This document shows, in pieces, positions 38,421 to 47,643 of a stretch of DNA of 64,000 bases (positions are counted from its first letter, which is position 1; each line of letters opens with the position of its first letter). The notes under the pieces were generated by a model. The model made no database searches. It was given only the letters and a program-made list of their open reading frames with translations, and was not told the origin of the DNA. A program made the translations under genes and the position numbers. Source of the stretch: Geobacter sp. (GTDB lineage: Bacteria; Desulfobacterota; Desulfuromonadia; Geobacterales; DSM-12255); contig WKKR01000005.1 of NCBI GenBank assembly GCA_009684525.1, forward strand, positions 229,198 to 293,197. Reading direction: 5' to 3'.

Positions 38421-39945
38421 CGTCCCCTCCTTTATTCTGTTGTGGCTCAAGATTATTGAGATGTTTGTAAAGAGTCCGCTTGGCAACGGCTAACGTGTGT
38501 ATCAACTGGGGATCGTTCAGATATGGCCGCGTCGTTTCCTCGAAAAGTTCCGTTGCGATTGCTTTAAAGGCTGCACGCATCCGGGTCAGTTCCGGTGCCG
38601 GGTCAGCAAAATCGATCCGCGCCAAAGTATCCTCGATGGTCGGTTCGGAACGGCGGTAGAATTGAGCATCTACAGCGATGGCAAGTTTTAGCCTGGCGCC
38701 TTTAACATCGGTCACGCCATTTATGAAGACATAAAGGGCTTTTTTCACCAAGGCATCTCGATATCCCTGCCCCAATGTGACCAGATCGTTAATGACTTTT
38801 GTATGTTTGTCCCAGCCGTGATTAAGGGTAAACACCTCGTGACGCCGCTCCAGGACCGACGCCTGATTGTTGCGATAACCGCCGACCAAAAGATGCAACG
38901 TTTGCATTGGTGGCGGCAGGATCTTACGTGACTGAAGGATGACGGCGGCGGGTTGCTGACCTTCTGTGTCCTTGTCGATCTGCTGTTGCAACACAAACCG
39001 GCTTAATTGCGTCCAGGCCGGTGCCGTTGTGGTGAATGCGGCAAACTTCTGTTCAATCTCCCCCTTTTTGCTGGTCATGATCCGGGGAGAATGGGGATGG
39101 GGCCAGGTTCCGGAAACGGTGTAGTTGAACTTTGCTTTATTGAAACCGGTGTAGGCTATATCCGTCTTGCAGCCGCAGCAGGAACAGGCTTCGGCGGGCA
39201 CCGGCGGCAACAACTCGATGTGCGCCGGCTGCCATAAAAGGCCGCGAATGACGCCGATCCACTGGGCCGGTATCGTCTCGCCCACCTTGATCGGCTCAAT
39301 CCAGGTGGGCTTTTGGGAAGCGGTCTCCCGGTGCCATGGAAAATTTTGATCAAGCATCAACTCCTCATCACTCAACACATTGAGCCAGACGGTCCGCCGC
39401 AGGTGATCCCCCTGCCCTAGCGTGGTAATCGGCGAGCTGCCGCGCAATCCGGCCTTGAAGCCGCCGCCGAAGCTCGGGGCGCACGATGCCTGATTGAAGA
39501 GCGCAATTGCCACGCAGCCGCCACACAAGCCGTCGGCAAGACCAGCCTGATTGACAAAGCAACTGTTAGTGGCACCGGTTACCCCTGCCAATAGCTTATC
39601 CATCGGTGTTGGGTCTTTGGCCGCCACCCCGCGTACCTGCATGAACGGCTGCTGCGGATGATCTACCACAAACCAGTCGGCGACATCACGAGTTGCTGCG
39701 TCGTATTCCTCCGCTGCAATCGGCCGGGCAATGCGACTTAACAGCCCCTTGCCATCCTTTGGCGTCAGCAGCGCCTGCACCATGCAGATCAGCAACTGCA
39801 TTGCCGCAAGTTCCATGTCGTCGCGCGGTAAGCAGAGTTCCCATTCCTCACCGCCGCACAAGAGTTCACTCAAGGCAATTTTTTGCACCGTACCGCTCCC
39901 TTTAAGCAGGCGCACCGGTATCCATTGATCGGTCAGCAGATTCAT
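38398..39945 (-). CDS. cse1: Type I-E Cse1 large subunit (Cas8e)
   Basis: The 515-residue protein begins MNLLTDQWIPVRLLKGSG, the standard Cse1/CasA opening, and carries the zinc-like cysteines CSCCGC near residue 250. Cse1 recognises the PAM and recruits Cas3. Its start overlaps the cas3 stop as ATGA (39945-39942), so translation is coupled. Confidence 0.96.
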   Translation of the reverse strand: MNLLTDQWIPVRLLKGSGTVQKIALSELLCGGEEWELCLPRDDMELAAMQLLICMVQALLTPKDGKGLLSRIARPIAAEEYDAATRDVADWFVVDHPQQPFMQVRGVAAKDPTPMDKLLAGVTGATNSCFVNQAGLADGLCGGCVAIALFNQASCAPSFGGGFKAGLRGSSPITTLGQGDHLRRTVWLNVLSDEELMLDQNFPWHRETASQKPTWIEPIKVGETIPAQWIGVIRGLLWQPAHIELLPPVPAEACSCCGCKTDIAYTGFNKAKFNYTVSGTWPHPHSPRIMTSKKGEIEQKFAAFTTTAPAWTQLSRFVLQQQIDKDTEGQQPAAVILQSRKILPPPMQTLHLLVGGYRNNQASVLERRHEVFTLNHGWDKHTKVINDLVTLGQGYRDALVKKALYVFINGVTDVKGARLKLAIAVDAQFYRRSEPTIEDTLARIDFADPAPELTRMRAAFKAIATELFEETTRPYLNDPQLIHTLAVAKRTLYKHLNNLEPQQNKGGDDGTAETP

Positions 39946-42578
39946 TTCTCTTTCTCCAATCCCAAGTCTTTGTGATAGCGAAAGGTCGTTCCATTTGAAA
40001 TACCCCCATAGCCTTCCCCTTCCCGCCCCATCTCCAGCCAGAACCTCCCTTCGTCAGAATTGCCCAAAGCGCGTCGCCAAGATTGCGGCACGCCGACGCT
40101 GTTCAGCGACAGGCACTCAGGCCTCCGATATTCGTCCAGCGTCTCGAACAACGTCCCATCCATCAGCATCCGCCCCTGCGGCGTTGTGCAGAAGGGCACG
40201 ACAGTAAGGTTCATTTCCCCGTCCCGCGTAACGGCAGTAACGTTTTCGTCCGAATCCGGCAAAGGAGTTATAGCCATGGAGATCATCTGTAAGGCCTTGT
40301 AACGACTGACCGAATGTTTTATTTCGTATTCGTCGAATTGTCGCCGAATCTCTGTTGGTTCGTTTACCCATGCATCATCCTGATAAACCGACTCGATCCA
40401 GTCGCGATACGCGGCAGGAAATACTACTTCGCAATTCGGCGTAGACACCAGCAACTCCTGCGTCCGCCAGAGGGCGCGGGTATTGGCATAGATGTGACCG
40501 TGCAAGCCGAAATCGTCATCAGTCGGCAGTAGCACCGTGCAAACGGGCAGCTCGAATCCCGACGGGCGGTCATTCCGCTCATGCCGGTGCAACCGTCCCA
40601 TCCTCTGGAACAGCAGATCAACTGGGCAGAGCTGGGTGATGAGCCAGTCGAAATCCACATCCAGCGATTGCTCCGCAACCTGCGTTGCCACCAGAATTCG
40701 TCCCCTTCTGCGCTTTCCTTTCAGGCCGAACCTCATGATGACGCGCTTTTCTTTCCGTTGCCGGTGGGCAAAGCAATAGCGGGCATGAAACAGGTCCACC
40801 GGCAGTGCCGTCATGGTACGCAATGTGCGGGCCAGACCCTGGGCAATGTCAACCAGGTTACAGACAACCGCTACCTGCGCCCCGGCCTCGGCTGCCGCGA
40901 CAATCCGACCGAGCAAAGCGTCGTCGGGCACCATCGCATCAACGCGTACCGCCTCGACCTTGACTCTTCTCGTTACCGGTCTCTCCGAAGGATCGAGTTC
41001 GTAGGGTACTATGCCACTGTCGCCAGCCTTGGTGATCAAAGGATAGGGGGTGGCTTCCCCCTGTTTTTCCAGTGCAACTCCCCAGGCATCGCAGAGCTGC
41101 TGCCGCTGCTGCTCTGGCAGAGTGGCTGACAAGAGGATAGCCGCTCCGCCCGCCTCTTTCTGCTGTCGTAGCACCGCTTCCAGAAGCCCGTACATGTAGG
41201 CATCGTAGGCATGCACCTCGTCAACGATCAAAACACTCCGGCCAACACCGAAGCCGCGAACGAAACGGTGCTTCACCGGCAGCGCCGAGATGAGCACCTG
41301 ATCCACGGTACAGACACCCATCTGTCCGAGGAATACCCGCTTGCGACTCTCGGCCAGCCATTGGCTGCACTGGACCCAGCCGTCTTCCTCAGGGTCGTAC
41401 CCATCAATAGCGACATGCTTGATTGCGGTAAAGGTGTCGTTGAAGCGGGCCATACCATGGGCCAGTAAAAGATTCGGATTGTCGGCGAACAGCAGCGGAG
41501 CGATCCGCTGCAGTCGCCCGAGCATGGCGTTGGCAGTAGCCTGGGTCGGCAAGGCAAAGACGATGGAGTCGGCCAATCCAGCAGCGACAAGACGCCAGGC
41601 ATAGGCCATCGCCGCTTCGGTCTTGCCGCTGCCGGTGGGCGCTTCCACAAGGGTGAGCCCGGCTTGTAGGGGGAGCGCGTCCACCAATGTCTGTAGCGAA
41701 CGAGGAGTATCGCCTTTCCCCAGAAGGGTAACGACTCCGGAATATGCATGGGGATGTCCGATCACCCCGGCAAGTTTGAGTATGCTTGGCGCATCATGGG
41801 AGAAACGCTCCTTGAAGTAGGTGCGCAAATCCATCGGCTCCCGGCAGAAGCGAAAATGCTCATCGTCACACCGGGAACCGAGCCAGTCGGCAACCGAGCA
41901 GAATCCGGCCAGGAAAATCTGTGAACATGGTGGCGGGGAATCGGAAAGGGAGAGCCCTACCGGCTGAAGGAAAAGTGATTCAAGACAGGACCGCCATGCG
42001 TCGCGCGCCGAACGGTCGATCTGCGCAAAACGCCGGTCGCAGCCGATGGGCAAAGACGCATCCGGGACGAACGTGGTCCTGATGTGTCCGTGATGCCCCG
42101 CTACCGCCTGAATCCACGGCAACCATGATTCCAGTGAGCCATCTGACGAGGACACACAGTCAATGGAGTCCCAGTTGAAACCTTTGTTGGGCTCAGTGTC
42201 ATTCAGACAGGCAAGACGATCCTGTTGAAACCAGTAAAGACCACCGTCGCCATGTTTGTAGTCCTTGCATTGCTGGAAACTGGGGAGAGGAGCATAAATA
42301 TTGGCATCGGGGTAGAGCAACCGCCAAAGCGGCATCATCCGCTGCTGAAAACGGACATCGAATTTGCCGCAGTCATGCATGGCGACGAAGAAAAGTACCC
42401 AGGCTCGAAGTTGAGCTTCCGGCACATCGGTATTCAACTGCAAACCACGACGAATCGCGGGCGAGCTATCCCACCATACCGCTGCCACCGCCGCCACATC
42501 CAGACTGTGATAGGGCAGCAGGTGATAACCGCCACCTTCCCGTTCTGCCTTCCCCCAATACCGAAAACACCCCTCCAT
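39942..42578 (-). CDS. cas3: Cas3 HD nuclease-helicase
   Basis: The 878-residue protein has the HD nuclease first (YHSLDVAAVA and AMHDCGKFDVRFQ, then AGHHGH), then an SF2 helicase with Walker A EAPTGSGKTEAAMAYAW near residue 325, DEVHAYD, SATLP and a C-terminal QVAEQSLDVDFDWLI and QRMGRLHRH. It degrades DNA marked by Cascade. The ATG at 42578 has TTAGGAGGG upstream; a longer frame to 42644 runs into REP-like repeats and is rejected. It is the first gene of the cas operon. Confidence 0.96.
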   Translation of the reverse strand: MEGCFRYWGKAEREGGGYHLLPYHSLDVAAVAAVWWDSSPAIRRGLQLNTDVPEAQLRAWVLFFVAMHDCGKFDVRFQQRMMPLWRLLYPDANIYAPLPSFQQCKDYKHGDGGLYWFQQDRLACLNDTEPNKGFNWDSIDCVSSSDGSLESWLPWIQAVAGHHGHIRTTFVPDASLPIGCDRRFAQIDRSARDAWRSCLESLFLQPVGLSLSDSPPPCSQIFLAGFCSVADWLGSRCDDEHFRFCREPMDLRTYFKERFSHDAPSILKLAGVIGHPHAYSGVVTLLGKGDTPRSLQTLVDALPLQAGLTLVEAPTGSGKTEAAMAYAWRLVAAGLADSIVFALPTQATANAMLGRLQRIAPLLFADNPNLLLAHGMARFNDTFTAIKHVAIDGYDPEEDGWVQCSQWLAESRKRVFLGQMGVCTVDQVLISALPVKHRFVRGFGVGRSVLIVDEVHAYDAYMYGLLEAVLRQQKEAGGAAILLSATLPEQQRQQLCDAWGVALEKQGEATPYPLITKAGDSGIVPYELDPSERPVTRRVKVEAVRVDAMVPDDALLGRIVAAAEAGAQVAVVCNLVDIAQGLARTLRTMTALPVDLFHARYCFAHRQRKEKRVIMRFGLKGKRRRGRILVATQVAEQSLDVDFDWLITQLCPVDLLFQRMGRLHRHERNDRPSGFELPVCTVLLPTDDDFGLHGHIYANTRALWRTQELLVSTPNCEVVFPAAYRDWIESVYQDDAWVNEPTEIRRQFDEYEIKHSVSRYKALQMISMAITPLPDSDENVTAVTRDGEMNLTVVPFCTTPQGRMLMDGTLFETLDEYRRPECLSLNSVGVPQSWRRALGNSDEGRFWLEMGREGEGYGGISNGTTFRYHKDLGLEKEK

Positions 42579-42594
42579 CAAATCCCTCCTAAAA

Positions 42595-42659
42595 CCGGGC
42601 GCGGCAAGCAGCGCCCCTACGGACATCATCAACCGGGCGGACACGAGGTTCGCCCCTAC
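42595..42659 (-). repeat. Two REP-like hairpins
   Basis: On the minus strand GTAGGGGCG-N11-12-GCCCGG occurs twice, at 42659-42633 and 42620-42595, each able to form a short GC stem. Their association with a transposase remnant directly upstream is what one expects for REP sequences mobilised by RAYT transposases. Confidence 0.65.
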
Positions 42660-42775
42660 GGTGCATATTCCTCGTCATCTGCCCAATTCGCCGGGTTGGC
42701 GGCGATGTATTCCCGGATTGCAGCCAATTCCGCCTCATCGCGGACGATCCGCTCGTAATAATTGACCACCCCGCG
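42656..42775 (-). pseudogene. C-terminal remnant of a REP-associated (Y1/RAYT) transposase
   Basis: The minus strand encodes VVNYYERIVRDEAELAAI and REYIAANPANWADDEEYAP before a TAG at 42656. This is the characteristic end of RAYT/Y1 transposases (a YYE..VR..EL..IREYI..NP..W pattern). The catalytic N-terminal part is absent: upstream sequence changes abruptly into the palindromes at 42776. About 39 codons survive. Confidence 0.75.
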
Positions 42776-42810
42776 TGTAAAAAAATTTTACAGTGTAAAG
42801 TATTTTTACA
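42776..42810. promoter_or_regulatory. Tandem 17-bp palindromes, candidate operator upstream of cas3
   Basis: TGTAAA-AAAAT-TTTACA (42776-42792) and TGTAAA-GTATT-TTTACA (42794-42810) are two palindromes with identical half-sites and five-base centres, one base apart, so 18 bp centre to centre. They lie about 200 bp before the cas3 start in AT-rich DNA. Two phased copies suggest cooperative binding of a dimeric regulator; no regulator gene is adjacent. Confidence 0.6.
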
Positions 42811-43004
42811 CGGCAAATCAGCCAGTTACAGCATTAATCCCATACAACCCCGGCACATGCAAGGACTTTAATCTTTTCGTAGGGAGACTTCGACCAGGAT
42901 TTGTCACGCAATGGATAGTGTACAGAGGATTACGACAGAAAATGTCACAATTGGGCGGGGAGATGAAAAATTTTTATTGAGGAGTAGTGATACGCCAGGA
43001 GAGC

Positions 43005-43523
43005 TCAGCACCCCTGCAGCGCCAGCCAGACCCGCGCCGTGAGGCGGGCGTCGTCCAGGGCGCGGTGGAGGTGGCAGTCTGCGGGGATGTCGCCCAGGAG
43101 GTGGCGGGCAACGGTTTCGAGCTTGTGGTTGGGGAGATGCGGGAGGCGCTTGCGGGAGAGACGGACGGTGCAGTGCCAGGGATTGGGGAGCTGCAGGCCG
43201 AGGAGGGCGAGCTCGTGACGGACGAAGCCGCTGTCGAACGGCGAGTTGTGGGCAACGAGCGGGGATTCGGCGAAGAAATCCAGGAACTGGGGCCAGACGT
43301 CGGACGGCGACGGCTTGCCGCGGAGCATCTCGCGGGAGATGCCGTGTACCCGGAAGGCGCCGTAATGGATCGGGGAGCCGGTGTCGATGAGGGTGCCGAG
43401 TTCGGCGACGATCGCCCCATTTTCGACGGCAACGGCGCCGATCTCGATGACCCGGCCGCCGTTGTTCGTCGACATGCCGGTGGTTTCCACGTCGACGATG
43501 ACCTGTCGCGCCGCTCCGCTCAC
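43005..43523 (-). CDS. DEDDh 3'-5' exonuclease, DnaQ-like
   Basis: The 172-residue exonuclease domain shows all three Exo motifs: VIVDVETTG, VAHNSPFDSGF and HRALDDARLTARV (with the His of the DEDDh class). It resembles the proofreading epsilon subunit fold, without extra domains. Its GTG start overlaps the previous stop as GTGA, so it is expressed with the response regulator upstream. Whether it serves replication, repair or RNA turnover is open. Confidence 0.88.
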   Translation of the reverse strand: MSGAARQVIVDVETTGMSTNNGGRVIEIGAVAVENGAIVAELGTLIDTGSPIHYGAFRVHGISREMLRGKPSPSDVWPQFLDFFAESPLVAHNSPFDSGFVRHELALLGLQLPNPWHCTVRLSRKRLPHLPNHKLETVARHLLGDIPADCHLHRALDDARLTARVWLALQGC

Positions 43524-45463
43524 CCGAAGATCTTTCTGAACAGCCCCTTCTTCTCCGCCTGACGGCGCTCGGCGATCAGCTGCATCCCCTTCTGGGCCAG
43601 GCTGTCGCGGGGGTTGAGCCTGAGGGCCTTCTGCAGCTCACCCTCGGCCAGACCGTCGCGCCCCTCGTCGAGGAGCATCCAGCCCCGGAAGGAGTAGGCC
43701 TCGGCATGCTTGCCGCTCTGCAGCGAGCGGGAGAGGAGGGTTCGCGCCTTTTCCTGGGCAGACCGCGCCCCCTGGTTGGCGGGGTTACGGTAGATCGCCC
43801 AGGCGAGGTAGGCGGAGTGCAGCGGGTTCTCCTGCTCCAGGCGGTAGGCGTCGGCCAGCGCCTTCTCGGCATTGGCGAACTCCCCCATCTCCAGGAAGAC
43901 CTTGCCCGACTGGAACTGGACCTGGGCCTGCAGCTTGTCGTCCTGCTTGCCGTCGATCCCGACCTTTTCGGCATTGAGCAGCTCGTCGTAGCGCTCCTTG
44001 GAGACGACGCTGGAAAGGGTGTTGTAGGCGGTGGAGAAGGAGGAGAGGACCTCCTGGGCGCTCTCCAGGGTGGCTGAGGAGAGCTCCATCAGACGTTCCG
44101 GGGCGTAGGGCCTGGTCCGGGTGAAGTACGACTCCTTGAGGGCATTGAAGGAGAAGGAGCCGGGGGTGAGCCCGAACAGCTCGTAGTAGTTCTTGTCCTT
44201 GATATAGGCGGCATCACGCTGTACCTGCTGCTCGAAGCTGATCTCCGCCGACGAGAGCGGCGCTGCCATGCCGTGGGAGCCGACCGCAAGCTCGACCGAG
44301 CCGGAGACCTCCTGCACCAGGTCCTCGAACCCTTCGGATTTCTCCTCCGCTGCCTGTTCTTCCTCCAGGGGGCGGTTGTAGAGGGTCTTGAGCGGGAAAT
44401 CGGCCCGCTCCTCCTCTGCCGGCGCGGGGTGCAGCTCGATGAGACGGAACAGCCGGAGGAAGTGGCAGAATCCGGTGGCGTCGTTGCGGACCGCCCCCTG
44501 CTCCACGATCTCGTGCAGGGTGCGGCGGCCGTTGATCAGACCGAGGGTGGCGATGTCCTCCTGCCGCATGGCCACGAAGTTGCTCTGCCGGAAGAAGCGC
44601 GCCGTACGGCCGGGATAGAGGTGCCCGTACCGCGACAGAAAGGCATCGGCATTGAACGAGAGGGAATGGCTGGTAACCGCCTCGTAGATGAACTCGGGAA
44701 GGAGCAGGGGGACCAGCGGCAACTCCGGCTCCACGCCGCCCGGCACGAACTCGGCTGCGGCATTGACGCGCAGGCTGTCCAGGAGGGTTTTCGCCAGGAA
44801 CTGGCGCGATTCGGCAAGCAGATCCTCATAGGGGAGCAGGCCGGACTGGGTCAGGAACAGCCGCTCCTCACCGCTGTTGACAAAGAGCTGCTGCTCTTCC
44901 GGGGTCAGCCTCCCCCGCGCAGCGAGGAAGGCGGTGAAATCCCGGCTCCCCCGGGAAACGAAGGAATAGGGGACCCCCTGGGAGATCGCCACGGACGGCC
45001 CCTGGCGGAGCTTGAGCAGGCCGCTCTGCCTGCCGTAGTGGAGTTCCACCAGGAGGGGCAGCAGGGTGTTCGGCGCTGACCGCTTCTCCGGCGTGGCAGC
45101 AGTGGCCGACTCGACGGCGCGGAGAAAGGCCTGCTGGCTGAACGGTTTTTCCAGGTAGTGTTCGACCCCCAGGGCGCGGGCCGCCTCGGCGTACTTCCCC
45201 CCCCGGTAGTACCCGGTCATGATGATCACCGGCAAGTTGTGCCCGCGCTGGGTCTTGCGGAGCCGCTGCAAAACCTCGATACCGTTTATCTCGGGCAGCC
45301 GCAGGTCGAGCACCAGCAGGCCGATCTCGTGGGCCGCCAGCACCCGCAACGCATCGGTGCCGCTTTTCGCAGCCAGGACTTCGTACCCTTGGGCGGCGAG
45401 AAACCGCACCAGCATGTGGGAAAGGGCTTCGTTATCTTCGGCCAGTAAGACTCGGGTCGTCAT
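43520..45463 (-). CDS. Response regulator with DUF4388-like, J-like and TPR regions
   Basis: The 647-residue protein has a receiver domain (LLAEDNEAL, phospho-Asp in LLVLDLRLPE, MTGYY, EKPFS), then a DUF4388/PATAN-like region of about 250 residues starting LLPLLVELHYGRQSGLLKLRQG, a DnaJ-like segment (KNYYELFGLTPGSFSFNALKESYF) lacking the HPD tripeptide, and a C-terminal TPR stretch with repeated AEKALADAYRLEQENP and LQKALRLNPRD. It probably works by protein contacts and not DNA binding. No cognate kinase is adjacent. Confidence 0.82.
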   Translation of the reverse strand: MTTRVLLAEDNEALSHMLVRFLAAQGYEVLAAKSGTDALRVLAAHEIGLLVLDLRLPEINGIEVLQRLRKTQRGHNLPVIIMTGYYRGGKYAEAARALGVEHYLEKPFSQQAFLRAVESATAATPEKRSAPNTLLPLLVELHYGRQSGLLKLRQGPSVAISQGVPYSFVSRGSRDFTAFLAARGRLTPEEQQLFVNSGEERLFLTQSGLLPYEDLLAESRQFLAKTLLDSLRVNAAAEFVPGGVEPELPLVPLLLPEFIYEAVTSHSLSFNADAFLSRYGHLYPGRTARFFRQSNFVAMRQEDIATLGLINGRRTLHEIVEQGAVRNDATGFCHFLRLFRLIELHPAPAEEERADFPLKTLYNRPLEEEQAAEEKSEGFEDLVQEVSGSVELAVGSHGMAAPLSSAEISFEQQVQRDAAYIKDKNYYELFGLTPGSFSFNALKESYFTRTRPYAPERLMELSSATLESAQEVLSSFSTAYNTLSSVVSKERYDELLNAEKVGIDGKQDDKLQAQVQFQSGKVFLEMGEFANAEKALADAYRLEQENPLHSAYLAWAIYRNPANQGARSAQEKARTLLSRSLQSGKHAEAYSFRGWMLLDEGRDGLAEGELQKALRLNPRDSLAQKGMQLIAERRQAEKKGLFRKIFG

Positions 45464-45509
45464 TGCGGTACCCCGTTGCGCGCTTCCCGGCTGCCGGTCC
45501 TCCGGCAGC

Positions 45510-46514
45510 TCACTTCAGATACGTTGTAACAGCACTGTTGTGCTGGTCAAGCGTGGTGGAAAAAAAGTGGGTGCCGTCCTTCTTGGCAACGAAATAGAGA
45601 TAAGGGGTCCGGGCAGGCGCAATGACCGCCTGGAGCGCCTCGATGCCGGGGTTGCCGATGGGGCCGGGAGGGAGGCCATCGATCTGGTAGGTATTGTACG
45701 GGTTTTTGCGGCGCACGTCACTGGAAGAGACGTTGCCGGCAAAGGCCCGCACCCCGTAGACCGAGGTCGGGTCGCTCTGCAGCCGCATCCCCCGCTTGAG
45801 GCGGTTGTAAAAGACCGAGGCGATGATCGGCCGTTCGCTGGCCTCCACCGCCTCCTTCTCCACCAGCGAGGCCAGGGTGACCAGCCGGTGCCGTGCAGCA
45901 GCCTGGCCGCGGCCGGCAGCGCCGAAGCGCCCGGCATAGGCCCGGTCGAACTGGGCCACCATCATCCGGATCACCTCGGCGGGCTTCATGGCGGGTGTGA
46001 TCATGTACGTCGCGGGGAAGAGATACCCCTCCGCGCTCGGGCCGGGCAGACCCATCTCCCGGAGAAGCTGCCGGTCTGAGCAGGCTGCCAGGAACTCCTG
46101 GCGGCTGAAGATCTCGCGCGCCTCCAGCAGTTCGGCCAGCTGGTAGATGGAATACCCTTCGGGCACGGCAAAGCGGTGGGCATAGACCTCGCCCGCCACC
46201 ATCTTCCGCAGGATCTGAAGCGGCGTCATGTCGCCGCGCACCTGGTAGGTGCCGACCTTGATCTTGTCGTCGACGCCCCGCAGCCGGGCCAGAAGGACAA
46301 AGACCCGGGCGCTCCGGATCACCCCGCGCCTTTCCAGGTCGGCTGCCACCCGCTGCAGGGGCGCCCCTTTCACGCAGTCGACCAGTTGCGCGGTATCGCC
46401 GCCAACTGGACGCATGAGGAGCGCAAAGCCTCCCAGGGCAAGGATCAGGACGACCGCGACCAGTGCGAACACCAGCCGGTATTTTCTGCACAGCAGCGAT
46501 CCCGGCATATTCAT
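45510..46514 (-). CDS. mltG: Endolytic transglycosylase MltG
   Basis: The 334-residue protein has an N-terminal membrane anchor (LVFALVAVVLILALGGFALL), a LysM-like region and the YceG/MltG catalytic domain with FAVPEGYSIYQLAELL, SAEGYLFPATYMI and LVEKEAVEASERPIIASVFYNRL, which contains the catalytic Glu. It cuts nascent peptidoglycan strands at the membrane. It overlaps plsY by ATGA. Confidence 0.93.
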   Translation of the reverse strand: MNMPGSLLCRKYRLVFALVAVVLILALGGFALLMRPVGGDTAQLVDCVKGAPLQRVAADLERRGVIRSARVFVLLARLRGVDDKIKVGTYQVRGDMTPLQILRKMVAGEVYAHRFAVPEGYSIYQLAELLEAREIFSRQEFLAACSDRQLLREMGLPGPSAEGYLFPATYMITPAMKPAEVIRMMVAQFDRAYAGRFGAAGRGQAAARHRLVTLASLVEKEAVEASERPIIASVFYNRLKRGMRLQSDPTSVYGVRAFAGNVSSSDVRRKNPYNTYQIDGLPPGPIGNPGIEALQAVIAPARTPYLYFVAKKDGTHFFSTTLDQHNSAVTTYLK

Positions 46515-47101
46515 GATTTTTTGAACTTACTCTCCGTGCCGAGCCGCAGGCGCTGGATGTTTTCCCGGTGCCGCCAGATCACCAGCAGGGCGATGAGGCC
46601 GGACATGAGGAAGATCAGCCCGCGCCGGTCGATCAGGGCCACCAGGAGCGGCATGGCAGCGGCAGCGGAGATGGAGGCCAGCGACACATAGCGCCATTTC
46701 CAGAAGACCAGCCCGAAGACCGCCAGGGCCGCCAGCACCGAAAGCGGCGTCATCGCCAGAAAGACCCCCAGGGCCGTGGCAACCCCCTTCCCCCCCTTGA
46801 AGCGGAGAAAGACGGTATAGATATGCCCGGTAAACGCGGCAAGCCCGGTCAGGGCCAGCCACCCCTCGGTGAAGCCGAGGCGGTACGCCAATAGCACCGG
46901 CAGAACCCCCTTCAGGCAATCGCCGACCAGGGTCAGCACCCCCACCTTCCAGCCCAGGGTGCGGCTGACGTTGGTGGCACCGATGTTGCCGCTGCCGGTG
47001 GTGCGAATGTCAACCCCCCCCACGAGCCGGGCCAGGACCAGACCGGTGGGGATGGAGCCGAGCAGGTAGGCGGCAATGATCAGTATCAACTCGTTGGACA
47101 C
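46511..47101 (-). CDS. plsY: Acyl-phosphate glycerol-3-phosphate acyltransferase
   Basis: The 196-residue membrane protein has the PlsY signature loops: YLLGSIPTGLVLARL, GSGNIGATNVSRTLG, GHIYTVFLRFKGGKGVAT and a late WRHRENIQRL. It makes lysophosphatidate from acyl phosphate, the first step of phospholipid synthesis. The GTG at 47101 with GGAG six bases upstream is the best start; a TTG two codons earlier is possible. Confidence 0.93.
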   Translation of the reverse strand: MSNELILIIAAYLLGSIPTGLVLARLVGGVDIRTTGSGNIGATNVSRTLGWKVGVLTLVGDCLKGVLPVLLAYRLGFTEGWLALTGLAAFTGHIYTVFLRFKGGKGVATALGVFLAMTPLSVLAALAVFGLVFWKWRYVSLASISAAAAMPLLVALIDRRGLIFLMSGLIALLVIWRHRENIQRLRLGTESKFKKS

Positions 47102-47172
47102 GGGCAACTCCGGAAAAAACGATGCAAAACGGGGCGCATTCTAGAGCATTTCGGCGCAAACTGCAAGCAGGG

Positions 47173-47601
47173 TCACGCCGCGGAACGCCGCCAGTCCTGC
47201 CAGATGACCAGGCCAGCCATTGCCATGAAGACCAGGTCGCGGCCGATGGCCATGAGCGGCGGGTCCGCGGCTCCCGGCTTGAAGCAGCCGCAGTTGATCT
47301 CCAGCCCCCGGATGAGGGCGGACAGGAGCGCTGCCGTAAAGAACAGGTTCAGGAGCAAGATCATGAAAGCCGCGGGACGCGCCCGCCAGCCGGTCACCAG
47401 CACGACGCCGCAGATGACCTCCAGCCAGGGGAGAACGGCAGCCACCAGGTAGTTGAAGAAATAGGGAAAGAGCCGGTAGGCCGCGATGCTGCCGGCAAAG
47501 GCCGTGGTGTCGACAATCTTGAGCATGCCGGCATAGAGGAACACAGCCCCGAGACAGATCCGGACAATGGCTATGCTGTGCTTGATGAGGGGATTCTGCA
47601 T
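47173..47601 (-). CDS. DoxX/MauE-family membrane protein
   Basis: The 142-residue protein has four membrane helices, with GAVFLYAGMLKI in the first and an extracytoplasmic or loop cysteine pair INCGCFKPG that is typical of MauE-type redox-associated proteins. It follows a membrane-anchored rhodanese and may be part of a thiol or sulfur-handling pair. GTGGAGATCAG supports 47601; an ATG at 47640 with GGAGG is an alternative start. Confidence 0.8.
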   Translation of the reverse strand: MQNPLIKHSIAIVRICLGAVFLYAGMLKIVDTTAFAGSIAAYRLFPYFFNYLVAAVLPWLEVICGVVLVTGWRARPAAFMILLLNLFFTAALLSALIRGLEINCGCFKPGAADPPLMAIGRDLVFMAMAGLVIWQDWRRSAA

Positions 47602-47643
47602 CTGATCTCCACTTTTGGCTCGTGACGCGTCGCGTGACATTGC

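Noticed and set aside
42225..42758. 177-codon plus-strand frame at the cas3 start
   Set aside because: Antisense to cas3 and crosses the REP-like repeats and transposase relic; no motif.
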